Below are positions 1 through 8,672 of a stretch of 64,000 nucleotides of DNA, in pieces (position 1 is the stretch's first letter; each line of letters starts with the position of its first letter). The notes beneath the pieces are model-generated. The model saw only the letters and a list, made by a program, of their open reading frames with translations, was not told the DNA's origin and searched no databases. The position numbers were made by a program, and so were the translations under genes. This DNA comes from an uncultured Bacillota bacterium (lineage in GTDB: Bacteria; Bacillota_I; Bacilli_A; RFN20; CAG-826): assembly GCA_949293555.1 (NCBI GenBank), contig CASFDV010000003.1, positions 195,614-259,613 on the forward strand, written 5' to 3'.

Positions 1-1568
1 AAGACGCGCGCATTTCTGCATCAAACGCGACTAGCGTGACGATGAACGAGCCGATGGCTGGCGAAGGGTCGACCTTGACCGCCGACATGACGCAATGGTT
101 CGAAATCCCTCTTTCATTAAAACTGCTAGGCGACGATGGGTTCGTCCATGAATTCGGCGGAGAGGATGACATTGGACTTTATGAGACGATTGCGCTGGCG
201 CCGACGGGGGATGGGGAATCCTATTACTGGCACCGCGTCCTCGAGGAAATCAGCTCCGTTTCCATTGTTTCCGCCGAAGGGTTCGATACCCCATCCGGCC
301 AGGCCATGAGCTTCTCGCTCAGCGCTCAGGCTTATCCGGCCCTCAACCAAAGCACGATCACCGGCTACGAGTGGAGCGTTGCCGGGGAAGGCGCGAGCCT
401 GTCCTCGAGGACAGGGCAGGAGACAATCCTTTCCCTTCCTCAGAACCTCGATAGCAGCGAACCGCTTTCCTTCACCGTTTCCCTCAGGGTGAACGCCACC
501 CGTTACGACGGGACCCCCTTCTCCTTGGAAACCTCCCAAGCGTTCCGCTCGATGCCATTGTTCGACGCGACTTCCGTCTCGATTAATCCAAATGGCGGTT
601 CGAGCAGCAATAACGCGGAAGGGAACTGGGACCTTTCCTTGACAATCGGGCCCGAAGGATATGCGACAGACATCACTGACGTCGAATGGAGCGTCACTCC
701 CTCGAAAACGGGGGCGGACTATACCCTGAAGGAGGATTCGGACGATCCGACCAAGGCGCATCTCTGGGTGGCCGCGGTCGCAGAGGGCGACGGGGACACA
801 ACTTACGATGTCAAGGCGACGGTGACCGGCACCTCGCCTTTCGGGCACGTTGTCACCCTTGAATCCGAGGCAGTGACGTTCACGGCAAGCGATGCCGGAT
901 GCGTCCTGGCCGGTACGCGGATCCTTGTTCCTGGCGGGGGCACCCTCCTCGTGGAAGACATCAAAGAAGGGGATGTTGTTCTTGCCTTTGATCACGTGAC
1001 GGGCCGCATGGTCGAGAGCCAAGTCGTGCTCGTTCTTCGCGAAAAGGCGGTGACGACGGTCTGCGCCCTTCGCTTTGAGAACGGGACTGTCCTTGAAATC
1101 GCGAAGGAGCATGGGCTCTTCGATCTGACCGAAGGGAAATACGTTGAGCTTGACAGCGATCGCCCTGGCGAATACGTTGGCCATGACTTCCTTTTCCTGG
1201 ATGAAGAGGGGAATATCGCGCGTTCCATGCTCGTTTCTGTGGAAGCCAGAAGGGAAGAGGCCTCCTTCTATGACGTGGTGACCGCCCGCAACCTTAATTA
1301 CGTTGCGAACGGCGCGCTTTCCGTCACAAGGGCCCTCGCCCCCTTGGCAAACACCTTCTCATTCCGACCGGACGGGAAGTACGACAGCGTCAAGAAGGAA
1401 GAGGATATCCGCAAGTACGGCCTGAGCACGATGGAAGAGTGGGCGGGCCTTCTCTCGGAAGAACAATTCCTGGCTTTCAACGCCTCCGTGACAAAGGTCG
1501 GCCTCGCGAAGGGGATCTACACGAGGGAATACCTGGAGGAACTCGTCCGCGCCTATCTATCTTCCTAG
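1..1568 (+). CDS. Surface protein with Ig-like region and C-terminal Hint (intein-like) domain, 5' partial
   Basis: The frame is open to the window edge, so the N-terminus lies outside; an in-window GTG (36) would give 510 aa but is probably not the true start. The N-terminal two thirds is beta-rich and Ser/Thr/Asn-rich, like bacterial Ig-like surface modules. A Hint domain follows, from Cys289 (codon 900-902, counting from 36; CVLAGTRILV, block A) through EHGLF (block B histidine) to a C-terminal NYVANG near residue 425. Block B has Ala where TxxH has Thr. The end reads AN-G instead of HN-C/S/T, so full splicing is unlikely, though cleavage may remain possible. About 85 residues follow. Codon use is more relaxed than in the core genes. 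Family assignment is from motifs; the function is unknown. Confidence 0.7.
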   Translation, partial: DARISASNATSVTMNEPMAGEGSTLTADMTQWFEIPLSLKLLGDDGFVHEFGGEDDIGLYETIALAPTGDGESYYWHRVLEEISSVSIVSAEGFDTPSGQAMSFSLSAQAYPALNQSTITGYEWSVAGEGASLSSRTGQETILSLPQNLDSSEPLSFTVSLRVNATRYDGTPFSLETSQAFRSMPLFDATSVSINPNGGSSSNNAEGNWDLSLTIGPEGYATDITDVEWSVTPSKTGADYTLKEDSDDPTKAHLWVAAVAEGDGDTTYDVKATVTGTSPFGHVVTLESEAVTFTASDAGCVLAGTRILVPGGGTLLVEDIKEGDVVLAFDHVTGRMVESQVVLVLREKAVTTVCALRFENGTVLEIAKEHGLFDLTEGKYVELDSDRPGEYVGHDFLFLDEEGNIARSMLVSVEARREEASFYDVVTARNLNYVANGALSVTRALAPLANTFSFRPDGKYDSVKKEEDIRKYGLSTMEEWAGLLSEEQFLAFNASVTKVGLAKGIYTREYLEELVRAYLSS

Positions 1569-1601
1569 GGCTAGGAAGGGCAGATTGTCTTTTTCTCCCC
1601 C

Positions 1602-1607
1602 TATAAC
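1602..1607 (+). promoter_or_regulatory. -10 box for the C39 gene (leaderless type)
   Basis: TATAAC lies 6 nt before the GTG start at 1614, so transcription should begin at or next to the start codon. No convincing -35 was found. Confidence 0.5.
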
Positions 1608-1613
1608 TAGGTC

Positions 1614-2795
1614 GTGGACGCCACGGTTTACCAGCACGGGGAGGAAGAATGCGGCTATGCCGCCCTCCGTTCCTTCCTCATCCTTCTGACGGGAAGAGAG
1701 GGGTGGAGATACCTCCCTCGCCCCAAGGAAGGCCCCCTCGACCTCGAGCGCCTTTCCCGCATGGCCGCGGAAGCAGGGGTCTCTCTCGTCTGGAAGAAGG
1801 CCCACTACAAGGGCGCCCTTCTCGAGAACCCGCGGCTTCCCCTCCTCCTTCTCCTTGAGGAGGGGAGCCGGGGCCATCTGATCGTCCTCCGGAAGAAGAA
1901 AGGGGACCGCTTCCTCGTGGAAGACCCGGCGAAGGGCCGCGCTTGGGCGAGGGCCAAGGACCTCCTCTCCTCCTGGAACCTTGTCTTCGGGGAAGGGGAG
2001 CTCCTCGAGAAAAGGGAGCCGCCTAGGAAAAGAAGACTCCAGGACCCCTTCGAGATGCCCCTCCTCCTCGCGATGCTCACCCTCGAGCTCGCCCTCCTGA
2101 TGCCGGGGCTATATTTCCTTCAGGAGGACCCGCGCCTCTTCTACGCGATCCTTTTCCTCTCGCTTTCGCTTTTCGCCCATCTCCTCCGGGAGGGGCTCTC
2201 GCACTACTTCCTCCTCCGCTTCGATAGGAGGAACCTTCCGCTTCTCAGGAAAGGCTCCCCTCCGGAGGACTTCCTCTTGTACCAGAAGGCCAAGTCCTCC
2301 CTGACAAGGGGGCCGATGCATCTTCTTTCCTCGATCCTCGTCGCGCTCGTCCTTTATCTTTATCTCGCCCTGGATTCCCCGGGCTTCGCCCTCGCCGGAG
2401 GGAACGTCCTTGTCCTGGAGGGGCTTTATCTTCCCGTCGCCGCCCTTCTCCGGAAAGAGGAAAGGAAGCTCGAGGAAGTAGAGCTCCCCCTTCTCCGGAA
2501 GCCCTATGAACCCGGGCGCGGGAAGAGGGCGTCCCTGATGGCGCACGCCCTCGCCCTCAAGTCCCGCCTCCTCGAGGCCCTTTCCTACGTCCCGCTCCTG
2601 CCCCTTTCCTTCCTTGCCCTCTGGGGGGCGAAGGACGGGGGTTTCCCGCTCCTCGTCTCTTCCTTCCTCTCCCTCTTCCTCCTGGCCCGCTCCTTCCGTC
2701 CCGCGCTCCGCTATCCCTTCTACAGGGAAGAAAGGAGGCGCCTTCTCGACGCCTTCCATGAGCGCTTCCTCTCCCTTCCTTCCCGGGATTGGTAG
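1614..2795 (+). CDS. Membrane-bound C39-family peptidase with ABC-exporter-like TM region but no ATPase
   Basis: 393 aa. Residues 1-115 look like a bacteriocin-processing C39 peptidase: Gln7 and Cys13 in Q-x5-C, His88 (GHLIVL) and Asp104 (VEDP) are all present, so catalysis looks possible. Residues ~145-380 hold about six hydrophobic segments, like the membrane domain of peptidase-containing ABC exporters. The protein then ends; there is no Walker A, signature or Walker B, and no ATPase gene is adjacent. It starts with GTG, 45 nt after the Hint protein gene and 11 nt before ybeY, so it heads the ybeY operon. Substrate unknown; cleavage of a Gly-Gly-type leader would be the family expectation. 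Peptidase call firm, role open. Confidence 0.75.
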   Translation: MDATVYQHGEEECGYAALRSFLILLTGREGWRYLPRPKEGPLDLERLSRMAAEAGVSLVWKKAHYKGALLENPRLPLLLLLEEGSRGHLIVLRKKKGDRFLVEDPAKGRAWARAKDLLSSWNLVFGEGELLEKREPPRKRRLQDPFEMPLLLAMLTLELALLMPGLYFLQEDPRLFYAILFLSLSLFAHLLREGLSHYFLLRFDRRNLPLLRKGSPPEDFLLYQKAKSSLTRGPMHLLSSILVALVLYLYLALDSPGFALAGGNVLVLEGLYLPVAALLRKEERKLEEVELPLLRKPYEPGRGKRASLMAHALALKSRLLEALSYVPLLPLSFLALWGAKDGGFPLLVSSFLSLFLLARSFRPALRYPFYREERRRLLDAFHERFLSLPSRDW

Positions 2796-2806
2796 AATGT
2801 CCTTGG

Positions 2807-3280
2807 ATGGAAATCGAATTCGCGAGCCCCTTCGGGGAAGAGTACGAGGCCCTCTTGCCCCGCTACAGGAAGATCGCCGAGGAGGCCTTCCGCCTCCTTG
2901 GGACGCCTTCCGACTACGAGATCGACGTCTCGCTCGTCGACGAGGGGAGGATCCGGGAGATCAACCGCGACTACCGCGGCAAGGACAGCGTCACCGACGT
3001 CATCTCCTTCGCCTTCGACGAAGGGGAGGACCCGGTCTCCGAGTCCTACCTTCCCGGGGCGTCCCAGATGCTCGGGGAGATCCTCATCTGCCTCCCCCGC
3101 GCGAAGGAACAGGCCCTTGAGATCGGGAACTCCCTCGGGAGGGAGCTCTGCTTCCTCTTCGCGCACGGGCTCCTCCACCTCCTCGGGTTCGACCATATGG
3201 AAGAGGAGGAGGCGAAGGAGATGTTCGCCATGCAGGAGAAGGTCCTCGCTGTCCTAGGAGGTGACTATGGAACCTATTGA
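2807..3280 (+). CDS. ybeY: Endoribonuclease YbeY (16S rRNA maturation)
   Basis: 157 aa, usual size. The zinc site H-x3-H-x5-H is complete: His120, His124, His130 in HGLLHLLGFDH. YbeY is a metal-dependent RNase involved in 16S rRNA 3' processing and ribosome quality control. I chose ATG 2807 over an upstream TTG at 2789, because the latter would overlap the C39 stop and adds residues unlike the family. The 3' end overlaps cdd by 14 nt. Order ybeY-cdd-era-recO is as in Bacillus, but phoH and the HD-domain gene usually found upstream are replaced by the C39 gene. Confidence 0.95.
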   Translation: MEIEFASPFGEEYEALLPRYRKIAEEAFRLLGTPSDYEIDVSLVDEGRIREINRDYRGKDSVTDVISFAFDEGEDPVSESYLPGASQMLGEILICLPRAKEQALEIGNSLGRELCFLFAHGLLHLLGFDHMEEEEAKEMFAMQEKVLAVLGGDYGTY

Positions 3281-3665
3281 GCTCATGAAGAAGGCCAGGG
3301 AGGCGCGCGCCCTCTCCCACTCGCCCTATAGCGGCTTCCCCGTCGGGGCGGCGCTCCTTTGCAAGGACGGGACGGTGTATCTCGGGGCGAACGTCGAGAA
3401 CGCCAGCTACCCCCTCTCCATGTGCGCGGAGAGGAACGCCCTCTGCCACGCCCTCATGGAGGGAAGGAGGAAAGAGGAGTTCCTCGCCCTCGCCGTCTGC
3501 GCGAAGGGGCGGCCGGTGAGCCCCTGCGGGGCCTGCCGCCAGGTCCTCTCGGAGTTCTTCCCGCCCGAGGCCCCCGTCTACCTCGGGAACCTCGAGCTCG
3601 AGGTCAAGGAGACGACCGTGGGGGAGCTCCTGCCCTACGCCTTCGAGGAGAAGGACCTCGGATGA
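3267..3665 (+). CDS. cdd: Cytidine deaminase
   Basis: 132 aa, typical of the homotetrameric short form. The zinc and catalytic residues are Cys53-Ala-Glu55 and Cys87/Cys90 in PCGAC. It deaminates cytidine and deoxycytidine to uridine forms in pyrimidine salvage. A strong Shine-Dalgarno AGGAGGTG (3255-3262) lies 4 nt before ATG 3267, inside the end of ybeY, and decides the start over GTG 3261. The stop overlaps the era start (ATGA). Confidence 0.95.
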   Translation: MEPIELMKKAREARALSHSPYSGFPVGAALLCKDGTVYLGANVENASYPLSMCAERNALCHALMEGRRKEEFLALAVCAKGRPVSPCGACRQVLSEFFPPEAPVYLGNLELEVKETTVGELLPYAFEEKDLG

Positions 3666-4552
3666 AGGTCGGGACCGTCGCGCTCCTCGGGCTTCCCAAC
3701 GCCGGGAAGAGCACCTATCTCAACGCCGCCCTCTCCAGGAAGGTCGCGATCGTCACCCCCAAGGCCCAGACGACCCGGGAGGACATCCTCGGGGTGTACC
3801 GCGACTCGAAGTGCGAGATCGCCTTCCTCGACACCCCCGGGCTCCTCGAGGGGAAGAACGCCCTCGAGAAAGGAATGATGAAGGAAAGCCGGCGCTCCCT
3901 TTCGGGGGCGGACGCCGTCTTCTTCCTCGTGGACGTGACCGTCTCGCTCAAGAAGGCCGCGGACGCCTTCCGCAAGATCCATACGGACGCGCCCATCCTC
4001 GTCCTTCTCAACAAGATCGACCTCATGAGGGCGCCCGACATGGAGAAGGCCCGCGAGGAGGCGAAGTCCCTCTTCGCCCCCTATGAGACGATGGAATGCT
4101 CCTTCAAGGATGGGTTCGGGCTCAAGGAAAGCAGGGAATGGCTCCTTTCGCGCCTCCCGGAAGGGGAGCCCATGTACGGGGAGGACTTCCTGAGCGACAG
4201 GACCCTTTCCTTCGACATCCGCGAGGTCGTCCGCGAGAAGCTCCTCCACTTCCTCCACGACGAGGTGCCCCACCAGGCGGCCGTCCTCCTCGATTCCCTC
4301 GAGGAAGGGGATCGCTCCTTCCGCGCGAAGGCGCGGATCCTCCTCGAGAAGGAATCCCAGAAGGGGATCGTCGTCGGAAGAGGCGGGGAGATGATCGGCA
4401 AGATCCGGAGGAGCGCCGAGCAGGAACTCACCCGCATGAGCGGCAAGGCCGCGCACCTTTCCCTCCAGGTCGTCGCAAGCCCCGGCTGGCGCGAGGACCC
4501 CGCGATCCTCAGGAAGCTCGGCTATGGCGAGAGGGGCGGAGAGGAAGAGTAG
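3662..4552 (+). CDS. era: GTPase Era
   Basis: 296 aa. G1 is GLPNAGKS (residues 10-17), G3 is DTPG, and G4 is NKID. The C-terminal KH RNA-binding domain contains the GRGGEMIGKI-type loop. Era binds the 3' end of 16S rRNA and helps 30S assembly at the membrane, so its neighbour YbeY works on the same substrate. Start ATG 3662 overlaps the cdd stop by 4 nt; the 3' end overlaps recO by 29 nt. Confidence 0.96.
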   Translation: MKVGTVALLGLPNAGKSTYLNAALSRKVAIVTPKAQTTREDILGVYRDSKCEIAFLDTPGLLEGKNALEKGMMKESRRSLSGADAVFFLVDVTVSLKKAADAFRKIHTDAPILVLLNKIDLMRAPDMEKAREEAKSLFAPYETMECSFKDGFGLKESREWLLSRLPEGEPMYGEDFLSDRTLSFDIREVVREKLLHFLHDEVPHQAAVLLDSLEEGDRSFRAKARILLEKESQKGIVVGRGGEMIGKIRRSAEQELTRMSGKAAHLSLQVVASPGWREDPAILRKLGYGERGGEEE

Positions 4553-5261
4553 GGGGATCCTCCTCCGCAAGACCCTGTACAAGGAAAGCTCCCTCGTCCT
4601 CGACTTCCTCGGGGAGGAGGGGCTCCTCGTCGTTTCCTCGCGCCTTCCCAGGATGGGGAAGGGGGCGGGGGACGCGCTTCTTTATGAGGAGGGCCAGGAA
4701 AGCGCGCTCCTCCTCCGGGAAGGAAGGGCCGGGGGGCTCCGCCTCGTGGAAGGGAGCTCCCTCGACTCGCCCCCAAGGGACTTCAAGGGGCTATCCGCCC
4801 TCTCCTTCATGGCCAGGGCCTCCTGGCTCGCCCTCCCGGCGATCGAAGGAAAGAGGCTATACCCGGTCCTCGCCCATCTCCGGAAGAAGATCCTCGAAGG
4901 AGGGGACGCCCTCATGTGCGCCCTTCTCCTCCTCGCCTTCCTTCTCAAGGAAGGAGGCTGCGGCTGGATGGTGGACGGCTGCCTCCGCTGCGGCCAAGCC
5001 TCCGGCATCATCGCCCTTTCCCCGGAGGAAGGGGGCTTCCTCTGCGGGAAGGAGGAGACCCCCGGGGACGCCCTCAGGGGAGTCCCGCTCCTCCGGCTCG
5101 CGCGGACGCTCTTCAAGGGCGATCCGCTCCGCTACGAGGGGGACTCGGCCTCTCCCGAGGACGGAAGGAGGCTCCTCCTTGCCCTCGAGGGGCACTTCGA
5201 ACGTTCCTTCGGGAAGAAGATACCGGGGCTCAAAATGTTCATGAGCGCCATTGACGGGTAG
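4524..5261 (+). CDS. recO: DNA repair protein RecO
   Basis: 245 aa. It begins with the OB-fold pattern (RGILLRKTLYKESSLVLDFL) and has a C-terminal zinc-type CLRCG motif; only one further Cys (FLCG) is visible, so the metal site may be incomplete. RecO loads RecA with RecR and anneals SSB-coated DNA. The start inside era is unusual in length (29 nt) but gives the full OB fold. Last gene of the ybeY operon; a new promoter follows. Confidence 0.9.
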   Translation: MARGAERKSRGILLRKTLYKESSLVLDFLGEEGLLVVSSRLPRMGKGAGDALLYEEGQESALLLREGRAGGLRLVEGSSLDSPPRDFKGLSALSFMARASWLALPAIEGKRLYPVLAHLRKKILEGGDALMCALLLLAFLLKEGGCGWMVDGCLRCGQASGIIALSPEEGGFLCGKEETPGDALRGVPLLRLARTLFKGDPLRYEGDSASPEDGRRLLLALEGHFERSFGKKIPGLKMFMSAIDG

Positions 5262-5280
5262 TCGTTCCCACTCTATAGTG

Positions 5281-5310
5281 TTGACAACATCCTTAATAAA
5301 GGGATATTCT
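5281..5310 (+). promoter_or_regulatory. Sigma-70 promoter of glyS
   Basis: A perfect -35 TTGACA (5281-5286), an 18-nt spacer and -10 TATTCT (5305-5310). The transcript would carry a leader of about 35 nt with a small hairpin (CCGC/GCGG, 5311-5324). The leader is far too short for a T-box. Confidence 0.75.
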
Positions 5311-5351
5311 CCGCGCTTGTGCGGGCTTTTGCCCCTATATCGAGGTATCCC

Positions 5352-6731
5352 ATGGCGAACAGGTTCGACTTCTCCCTTATCCAGTCCCATCTCGTGCAGA
5401 CGGGATTCGTTTTCCCCGGCTCCCAGATCTACGGGGGCCTGGCCAATTCCTGGGACTACGGCCCCTTGGGCGCGGAGCTGAAGAAGAACGTCCGCGCGGC
5501 CTGGTGGAAGAGGTTCGTCCAGACGAGCGAGCTGAACGTCGGGCTCGACGCGGCCATCCTCATGAACCCGAAGGTGTGGGAGGCGACGGGCCACGTCTCC
5601 ACCTTCAACGACCCGATGGTCGACTGCCGCCACTGCAAGGCGCGCCACCGCGCCGACGAGATCATCCGCGAGGAGTTCCCGGACGCGGACGTCGACGGGA
5701 TGGACTTTGCGGCGATGGACCGCTTCATCAAGGAGCACGGGGTCAAGTGCCCCGCCTGCGGGAGCCAGGACCTCACGCCCATCCGCAAGTTCAACATGAT
5801 GTTCAAGACCCACGTCGGGGTCACGGAGGACGAGGCGAGCGTCTGCTACCTCCGCCCGGAGACCGCCCAGGGCGTCTTCGTGAACTTCCGGAACGTCCAG
5901 CGCGCGCTCCGGAAGAAGCTCCCCTTCGGCATTTGCAACGCGGGGAAGAGCTTCCGGAACGAGATCACCCCGGGGAACTTCACCTTCCGCACCAGGGAGT
6001 TCGAGCAGCTGGAGATGGAGTTCTTCTGCAAGCCCGGGACCGACCTCGAGTGGTTCGCCTACTGGAAGGAGCACTGCCTCCGCTTCCTCGAGTCCCTCGG
6101 GATCAAGAAGTGGAACCTCCGCTACCGCGACCATGAGCCCGCCGAGCTCGCCTTCTACTCCAAGGCCACGACCGACGTCGAGTACGACTTCCCGACCATG
6201 GGCTGGGGCGAGATCCTCGGGATCGCCGACAGGACCGACTACGACCTCTCGCGCCACCAGGAGCGTTCCGGCGAGGACCTCACCTACTTCGACCCGGACA
6301 CCAACGAGCGCTACCTCCCCTACGTCATCGAGCCCTCGATGGGCCTCGACCGCCTCATGCTCATGGTGCTCATGGACGCCTACGACGAGGAGGAGCTGGA
6401 AGGAGGGGACAAGAGGACCGTCCTCCATATCGCCCCCTTCCTCGCGCCCTACAAGGTCGCGGTCCTGCCCCTCTCCAAGAAGCTGAACGACAAGGCGGTC
6501 GAGGTGTTCCGCATCCTCGCCCCCCATCTTTCCGCGACGATCGACGTCACGGGCTCGATCGGGAAGCGCTACCGGAGGGAGGACGAGATCGGCACCCCCT
6601 ACTCGGTCACCATCGACTTCCAGACCCCCGAGGACCAGACCGTCACCGTCCGCGAGCGGGACTCCATGAAGCAGGTGCGCCTCCCCATCCAGGAGCTCGC
6701 CACCTACCTCTCCGTCAAATGCTTCTACTGA
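5352..6731 (+). CDS. glyS: Glycyl-tRNA synthetase, single-chain class II
   Basis: 459 aa, the single-chain (alpha2) GlyRS of Bacilli, archaea and eukaryotes, not the alpha/beta type. Motif 2 is [10 protein letters not shown] and motif 3 is PSMGLDRL. An insertion near residues 95-145 carries two Cys pairs (CRHC, CPAC) for zinc. ATG 5352 (MANRFDF) was chosen because an in-frame upstream start would add residues foreign to the family. It stands between recO and dnaG as in Bacillus-type genomes. Confidence 0.96.
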   Translation: MANRFDFSLIQSHLVQTGFVFPGSQIYGGLANSWDYGPLGAELKKNVRAAWWKRFVQTSELNVGLDAAILMNPKVWEATGHVSTFNDPMVDCRHCKARHRADEIIREEFPDADVDGMDFAAMDRFIKEHGVKCPACGSQDLTPIRKFNMMFKTHVGVTEDEASVCYLRPETAQGVFVNFRNVQRALRKKLPFGICNAGKSFRNEITPGNFTFRTREFEQLEMEFFCKPGTDLEWFAYWKEHCLRFLESLGIKKWNLRYRDHEPAELAFYSKATTDVEYDFPTMGWGEILGIADRTDYDLSRHQERSGEDLTYFDPDTNERYLPYVIEPSMGLDRLMLMVLMDAYDEEELEGGDKRTVLHIAPFLAPYKVAVLPLSKKLNDKAVEVFRILAPHLSATIDVTGSIGKRYRREDEIGTPYSVTIDFQTPEDQTVTVRERDSMKQVRLPIQELATYLSVKCFY

Positions 6732-6746
6732 TGCCATAGGAGACAT

Positions 6747-6775
6747 CTAGTAGGTAACTAGTTAACAACTAGTAG
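6747..6775. repeat. CTAGTAG/AACTAGTT/AACTAGTAG cluster between glyS and dnaG
   Basis: CTAGTAG (6747-6753), palindromic AACTAGTT (6756-6763) and AACTAGTAG (6767-6775) lie in an AT-rich island. Related copies occur at 23346-23368, 32046-32060, 31865-31872 and 41446-41462. Function unknown; possibly a protein-binding site. Confidence 0.5.
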
Positions 6776-6809
6776 ATATAGACAAGAAACCATCGAAGGA
6801 AACACCAAA

Positions 6810-8663
6810 TTGGCATTCATGGACGATTCCCTCAAGAACGACATCCTTCGCCACGCGGACATCCTCGCGGTGGTTTCCTCCTATGGCATCCAGTGCCAGA
6901 AGAAGGGCAAGTCCTACGTCGCCCTTTGCCCCTTCCACGACGACCACAACCCCTCGATGAACGTGAATCCCGAGCGCGGCACCTTCATGTGCTGGAGCTG
7001 CCACACGGGCGGGGACGCGATCACCTTCGTGCGCAAGATGGAGAGCCTCGGCTACCTGGAAGCCCTCCGCAAGGTCGCCGAGATCGCCGGGATCCAGGAT
7101 CCCCGCCTCTCCGCGCTCGTCCCCGAGAGGAAGGAGGACCCGGAGGTCCTCTCGCTCAGGAAGACGATCGAGGACCTCTTGGCATACTACCGCTACGCCA
7201 TCACGACTCCGGAAGGGGAGCGGGCGGGCGCCTACCTCCTTTCCCGCGGGATCGACGAGGAGGCGCAGGCGCGCTTCCAGATCGGCTACGCGCCCCTGGA
7301 CGGGGCGAAGACGGTCGAGTTCCTCCTCAAGAAGGGGCACTCCCTCCACGACATCGAGGGGATCGGCATCATCGGCGGCCCATCCCGCCCCTACGACATG
7401 AACGCCGGGCGCGTCGCCTTCCCCCTCTTCGACCCGGAAGGCCGCCCCGTCGGCTTCTCCTGCCGCGTGCTGGGGGACGGGAAGCCCAAGTACGTCAATA
7501 GCCCGGAGACCCGCCTCTTCCATAAGAACGAGCTCCTCTACGGCTTCCACCTGGCGAAGGAGAAGGCGCGCCACGCGGGGCGCGTCTACGTCCTCGAGGG
7601 CTTCCTCGACGTGATCGCCCTCCACCAGGCGGGCGTCGACGAGGCGGTCGCCCTCATGGGGACCGCCCTCACCGAGCGCCAGATCCGCCTCCTCTCCTCC
7701 CTCAAGTGCGAGGCCTGCATGTGCCTGGACGGGGACGAGGCCGGGCGGAACGGGATGATGCACGCCGTCCTTCCCCTCGGGAAGGCGGGGATCCCCGCCC
7801 GCTTCGTGCATGTTGAGGGGGAGACGAGGGACCCCGACGAGATCTTCCGCCAGGAAGGGAAGGAGAAGCTTCTCGAGACGCTCTCCCATCTCCTCTCGCC
7901 CTTCGAGTTCCAGCTAGAGATCCTCCGCTCCCGGGGCACCCTCCGGGGCAAGGAGGGGCGGGAGAAGGCCGTCCGCTACTTCGCCCCCTACCTCCTCTCC
8001 CTCCCCGCGGGGATCGAGAGGGAGGACGCCCTCGTGAGGCTCGCGCAGGCGACGGGCTACGAGGTCCTCGCCCTCCGGGAGGCGCTCCGGGACGCTTCGC
8101 TCCGCCCCAGGGAGAAGGCCCCTCCCCCGGAGGAGGGGATCCCCGTCTCCAAGGAAAGGGAATGGGAGCTCCGGGACGTCCCCGAGGAGAAGAAGCGCTT
8201 CGCCAGGCTCGAGAGGGAGCTCTTGACCTACATGCTCCGGAGCGAGCGCGCGATCGCCCTCTACGAAAGCCGCCTCGGGAGCTTCGAGAGGGAGGACTAC
8301 CGCGAGATCGCCTCCTTCCTCCTCGACATGAGGTACGAGAGGAAGGCGATCCCGGGGGAGCAGGAGCTCCACTCCCGGATCGAGGAGGAGACCCTCCGGA
8401 AGGAAGGGGGCGGGGAAGGGAAGGCCTCGCGCCTTGGCGCCATCCTCCTCTCCCTCTACGAGGAGGACTGCTATCCCCCCGAGAGCGAGCAGGAGCTCCT
8501 CTCCCTCGTCGAGGGGCTCCGCGCCGAGCGGAGGGAGGAGCTGGAGAGGAAGAGGCTCGACGGGCTCTCCCTCAAGCCCCAGGAGGAAGCGACGAGGCTC
8601 CTCCAGGGCTACGCCGAGTCGAGAAAAAGGATGTTCGAAAGGAAGAAGGGCCGGAAAGGCTAA
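6810..8663 (+). CDS. dnaG: DNA primase DnaG
   Basis: 617 aa. The N-terminal zinc ribbon is CPFH...CWSC. The Toprim core shows LEGFLDV and CLDGDEAGRNG. The C-terminal ~170 residues should be the DnaB-binding region. DnaG makes RNA primers for replication. The start is set by the ribosome site GAAGGA (6795-6800): TTG 6810 is 9 nt away, whereas ATG 6819 is 18 nt away, so TTG is preferred. rpoD follows after 9 nt, forming the macromolecular synthesis operon. Confidence 0.96.
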   Translation: MAFMDDSLKNDILRHADILAVVSSYGIQCQKKGKSYVALCPFHDDHNPSMNVNPERGTFMCWSCHTGGDAITFVRKMESLGYLEALRKVAEIAGIQDPRLSALVPERKEDPEVLSLRKTIEDLLAYYRYAITTPEGERAGAYLLSRGIDEEAQARFQIGYAPLDGAKTVEFLLKKGHSLHDIEGIGIIGGPSRPYDMNAGRVAFPLFDPEGRPVGFSCRVLGDGKPKYVNSPETRLFHKNELLYGFHLAKEKARHAGRVYVLEGFLDVIALHQAGVDEAVALMGTALTERQIRLLSSLKCEACMCLDGDEAGRNGMMHAVLPLGKAGIPARFVHVEGETRDPDEIFRQEGKEKLLETLSHLLSPFEFQLEILRSRGTLRGKEGREKAVRYFAPYLLSLPAGIEREDALVRLAQATGYEVLALREALRDASLRPREKAPPPEEGIPVSKEREWELRDVPEEKKRFARLERELLTYMLRSERAIALYESRLGSFEREDYREIASFLLDMRYERKAIPGEQELHSRIEEETLRKEGGGEGKASRLGAILLSLYEEDCYPPESEQELLSLVEGLRAERREELERKRLDGLSLKPQEEATRLLQGYAESRKRMFERKKGRKG

Positions 8664-8672
8664 GGAGGCAGT

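Noticed and set aside
5262..5351. Possible T-box leader before glyS
   Set aside because: The leader from the promoter is only ~35 nt with one small hairpin; a T-box needs about 200 nt and a specifier stem.
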